This document shows, piece after piece, positions 61,517 to 64,000 of a DNA stretch of 64,000 nt (positions are counted from its first letter, which is position 1; each line of letters begins with the position of its first letter). The position numbers were made by a program, and so were the translations under genes. This stretch comes from Chryseobacterium endalhagicum. GTDB taxonomy: Bacteria > Bacteroidota > Bacteroidia > Flavobacteriales > Weeksellaceae. The notes beneath the pieces were generated by a model. The model made no database searches and was not told the origin of the DNA. It saw only the letters and a list, made by a program, of their open reading frames with translations. The DNA lies in the NCBI RefSeq assembly GCF_016745235.1, contig NZ_JAELVM010000001.1, forward strand, positions 1,067,856-1,131,855. Direction: 5' to 3'.

Positions 61517-61835
61517 TAAAATTTTTCTTCCGGACAGGCCTTTTTTAAGGTTAATCTTTTATCAATGAGAACAGTCATTATCATTCTTATATGCATATAC
61601 CCGGGAGCCAAAGTTATCCATCAAGAGAAGGAAAATAATAAATTGAAGTATTAATTTGTATTAATTAAATTATGGATTTTAAATAAAAAGTATTAATTTT
61701 AAAAAGATAAGTTGTTAGTTTTCAGTATTTTATTTTTTTTAATGTATTAATTCAAATGCCGGACATGATTAACCGGAATTTATAGACCATACTAAAGGAA
61801 TTATTTGTAAAATTGTTAATACAACATTGTACCGG
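61517..61835. other. AT-rich gap without a gene
   Basis: 319 bp, very AT-rich, between divergent regulator genes. Long A/T runs and no hairpin or consensus -7 box that I can support. Probably holds both promoters. Confidence 0.3.
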
Positions 61836-63581
61836 ATGCAAAAAATTATACCTTATCTGTTATTTTTTATGTTTTTCATAACTTCTTGCAAGCCTGAAGA
61901 GGAAGATGATTATTTTCTTGCCATAAGTAAAGAGCTTACCATAGAGGTAAGAAATGATCCGGAAAAAATGAAGGAAATATTTACCAGAGAATTGGATAAA
62001 TATCAGGAGACCGGAGACATGAAATTTCTAATTAGCAGCAAGCAGGTAGAAGTTGTTATTTACGGAAATGATAAACAAAAGCAGATTCCTCTGTGCTATG
62101 ATCTTTTAAAGCTTAATAACGGCAGGTATCCGTTTATTACCATTAACTGTAACAATAATCTTTCTGCTTATTTTGAAAAGAGTTCACCCGAATGGGCGCT
62201 GAAATATGTGAATGATGCTATCCGCGTCAGTGAAAAAACCGAAAAAAAGTATTCGCTGGAACATCTTTATCATTTCAAGGGAAGAATACTGTACAACGAA
62301 GGCAAATATGAAGAAGCTATCTTATTATTTGAAAAGGCACTTGAAATCTTCAGCAGCCAGCACGAGATCATGTATATTGCTTCTATGCATAATAACTTTG
62401 GCTTGTGCTATGAAAAAATGAATCAGCCGAAGCGGGCAATAGAAGAGACGGAAAAAGCAATTAAAATCCTTTCTGGCAAACCGGATTTAAGGAATGTTGA
62501 AAAGATTTTTCTGAATTATATGAAAGGAGGTCTTGCCGATTACTACAGAAAAGCCGGAGATTACCAGAAAGCAGAAGCACTGTTACGTTCTGAGCTGGAT
62601 TTTTCACTGAGGAATAAAAACTATGGAATGGCCATCAATGCATCCGGAATCTTGATGGGTATTTACGACAGTATTCTTATTAACCCGCTAGGAACCGATC
62701 ATATCGTAAAATCACTGGTGAAGGTGGAGCCCGAACTGAAGGACAATGAAAATAAAATAACCCTGAATACGATTCTTCAGAATTATTATTTAAAAACAAA
62801 TGATATCCAAAGTCTGATGAGTATTTCGAAAAAACTGACTCATCTCAACCGGGAGAATAACGAAAACAGCCGAAAGGAAATTGAGACGAAATTAAAATTT
62901 GCCAATCAGTATCTCATCAAATCAGCTAATCAGGAATTTGAATACGAAAAAAAGAAAAACATCTTTTTTCTGATGAGTATATTTCTTTTAATTGCTGTTT
63001 TTTTATTGATCATCTTTCTTCTGATCAGAATGAAAAAAAGAAAATTTGAAGTTCACGCCAAAGAAAAGGAGCTCTTTATTAAGGAAAATGAAATCCTGAC
63101 CAAGGAAAAAATAATTTTTGAAAAACAGAGAAAAATCCTGGAGAAGGATGTGCAGATTCAGAAAGAAAAAATTAATCATCTGCATCTTAATCTCAATTTA
63201 AAAACAGAGACCGAAAGAGAATTCTTAGAGAATATCAAAAAGATTAAAAAATCCAAAAGCATTGATACCGAAGAAGTATTGAGAAACCTTCAGCTTAAAA
63301 TGAATAACCTTATCCTGATCGATAAAAAAAATAATGATCTTATTGATGAAAGCTCTGAGGAAAATAAAAAGTTCATTGAAAACCTTTCCGGAAAATATCC
63401 TTCCCTTACAGAACAGGAGCTGCAGCTTTGTGTATATTTTAAGCTGGATCTTACCGCCAAAGAAGTTTCCCTTCTCGAAAAATTTACAGTGGGAAGCATC
63501 AGGGTATACAAAACAAAAATAAAAGTAAAAATGGGATTGGGGCGAGAAGACAGTTTAAGTGCAGCCTTAAGTGCGATTTGA
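61836..63581 (+). CDS. Membrane-spanning TPR and HTH regulator with lipobox
   Basis: 581 aa from ATG at 61836 (the frame is open 9 bp further to a TTG). The N-terminus ends in FFITSC (a lipobox, Cys about 18). Residues about 100-330 are TPR-like helical pairs (YEEAILLFEKALEIFSS; QPKRAIEETEKAIKIL; YQKAEALLRSELDFS). A membrane helix (about 375-398) follows, then a charged coiled coil (about 400-500). The C-terminus has a LuxR/GerE-like HTH (YPSLTEQELQLCVYFKLDLTAKEVS; GSIRVYKTKIKVKM). This is the layout of Bacteroidota one-component regulators with a periplasmic TPR sensor and cytosolic DNA-binding end. Confidence 0.85.
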   Translation: MQKIIPYLLFFMFFITSCKPEEEDDYFLAISKELTIEVRNDPEKMKEIFTRELDKYQETGDMKFLISSKQVEVVIYGNDKQKQIPLCYDLLKLNNGRYPFITINCNNNLSAYFEKSSPEWALKYVNDAIRVSEKTEKKYSLEHLYHFKGRILYNEGKYEEAILLFEKALEIFSSQHEIMYIASMHNNFGLCYEKMNQPKRAIEETEKAIKILSGKPDLRNVEKIFLNYMKGGLADYYRKAGDYQKAEALLRSELDFSLRNKNYGMAINASGILMGIYDSILINPLGTDHIVKSLVKVEPELKDNENKITLNTILQNYYLKTNDIQSLMSISKKLTHLNRENNENSRKEIETKLKFANQYLIKSANQEFEYEKKKNIFFLMSIFLLIAVFLLIIFLLIRMKKRKFEVHAKEKELFIKENEILTKEKIIFEKQRKILEKDVQIQKEKINHLHLNLNLKTETEREFLENIKKIKKSKSIDTEEVLRNLQLKMNNLILIDKKNNDLIDESSEENKKFIENLSGKYPSLTEQELQLCVYFKLDLTAKEVSLLEKFTVGSIRVYKTKIKVKMGLGREDSLSAALSAI

Positions 63582-63613
63582 TTCTTTGCAGAATTTAAGG
63601 CTGAACTTAGAAT

Positions 63614-64000
63614 TTATCTCAGGCTCCGTACCGAAACATCCGGCTTTTCACCCTGTGGCACAATGAATATGGCATTATCACTGATGGAATCTCCCGGATC
63701 AAAATAATAGCTTCCGGTTACAGGAATGGTACTGGTGGTAAATTTCCCTGATTTGTCATACGCAGAATATGTCACATTAATCATCTGGGCCTTCATTTTA
63801 AGCTGAATCTTTTTGGAGGTAAGCTTTGCGCCGGTGGCATTGATGCAGTCTAATTCCACAAGTCCGGTATTGCTCACAATCTGAGGAAAAGAAGACAGCC
63901 TGATGTTGTAAGCTTTATCCGAGCTGTTTTTTACGGATGCCGAAACTTTATAGCGGTCATAAGGCTTTCCCCCTGCTTCAACACTTTCTTTGTTCAAGAT
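63614..64000 (-). CDS. Secreted/unknown protein fragment (5' end cut by window edge)
   Basis: About 128 codons to the window edge, stop at 63614. The visible part reads as one beta-sandwich: DRYKVSASVKNSSDKAYNIRLSSFP, then KMKAQMINVTYSAYDKSGKF and YYFDPGDSISDNAIFIVPQGEKPDVSVRSLR. The frame remains open to the end of the window, so the start lies beyond. No family is recognised. Its stop is 33 bp from the convergent regulator gene. Confidence 0.6.
   Translation of the reverse strand: MLNKESVEAGGKPYDRYKVSASVKNSSDKAYNIRLSSFPQIVSNTGLVELDCINATGAKLTSKKIQLKMKAQMINVTYSAYDKSGKFTTSTIPVTGSYYFDPGDSISDNAIFIVPQGEKPDVSVRSLR

Noticed and set aside
1..64000. tRNA or rRNA genes
   Set aside because: No cloverleaf with a TTCGA-type loop and no rRNA-like sequence was seen while reading the gaps; a covariance search would be decisive.

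Overview
The window reads as a chromosomal segment of a Chryseobacterium-like member of the Flavobacteriales (Weeksellaceae, Bacteroidota). The evidence is: type IX secretion genes porV, porU and gldJ in one block; T9SS-type C-terminal sorting domains on secreted proteins; promoter -7 boxes of the Bacteroidota form TAnnTTTG; almost no Shine-Dalgarno sequences; many short lipoboxes ending in SC; a lipoprotein class B1 metallo-beta-lactamase; and a GG-leader 'bacteriocin-like' peptide of the kind common in Chryseobacterium. No rRNA, tRNA, CRISPR array or intact insertion sequence was found. Genus assignment is inference; no search was run.

Layout. 1-653: end of an alpha/beta hydrolase cut by the window edge. 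654-3245: a strongly AT-rich cassette on the minus strand that looks like a complete retron: PRTase-fold protein, small winged-helix-like protein, a structured 169-nt non-coding RNA and a retron-type reverse transcriptase. This is the most interesting system in the window. 3347-10117: housekeeping genes (purA, an EEP-family nuclease/phosphatase, a VOC protein, a TauE/DUF1634 pair, DUF1543, purK). 10446-14792: GG-leader peptide, two secreted/lipoprotein genes, an SH3b protein and a large cation:proton antiporter. 14793-16957: 2.1 kb with no gene, built of three and a half tandem units of about 515 bp whose hairpin stems covary. 16958-28292: EamA transporter, purE, BspA-like T9SS cargo, YiaA-like protein, RHS-like lipoprotein, ahcY, HugZ-like protein, PPTase and FUSC protein, separated by three further repeat blocks.

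28293-29051: a class B1 metallo-beta-lactamase with all zinc ligands, bracketed by members of one dispersed repeat family. 29428-36317: porV and porU facing gldJ, the core of T9SS surface secretion and cargo processing. 36380-45185: murF, Nudix, SRPBCC, an outer-membrane barrel-lptC-anmK operon, aldehyde dehydrogenase and the DNA polymerase III delta-prime subunit gene. 45435-46646: an unusual fusion of a peptidase S74 (intramolecular chaperone) domain to a T9SS sorting domain. 47058-51828: a TetR-TolC-HlyD-EmrB type multidrug efflux operon with a likely autoregulatory operator. 52167-55576: DoxD/DoxA-like quinone oxidoreductase gene, small secreted proteins, MazG-like and tag. 55694-64000: three large or repetitive secreted proteins, two orphan HTH proteins and a membrane-spanning TPR/HTH regulator, ending in a gene cut by the window edge.

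How it works together: purA, purK and purE are three scattered purine steps. PorU and PorV process the T9SS cargo seen at 18670 and 45435. LptC and the adjacent barrel, murF and anmK serve the envelope. Noncoding space is unusually full of repeats: at least five families, some tandem, some dispersed in both orientations, make up most intergenic stretches over 300 bp.
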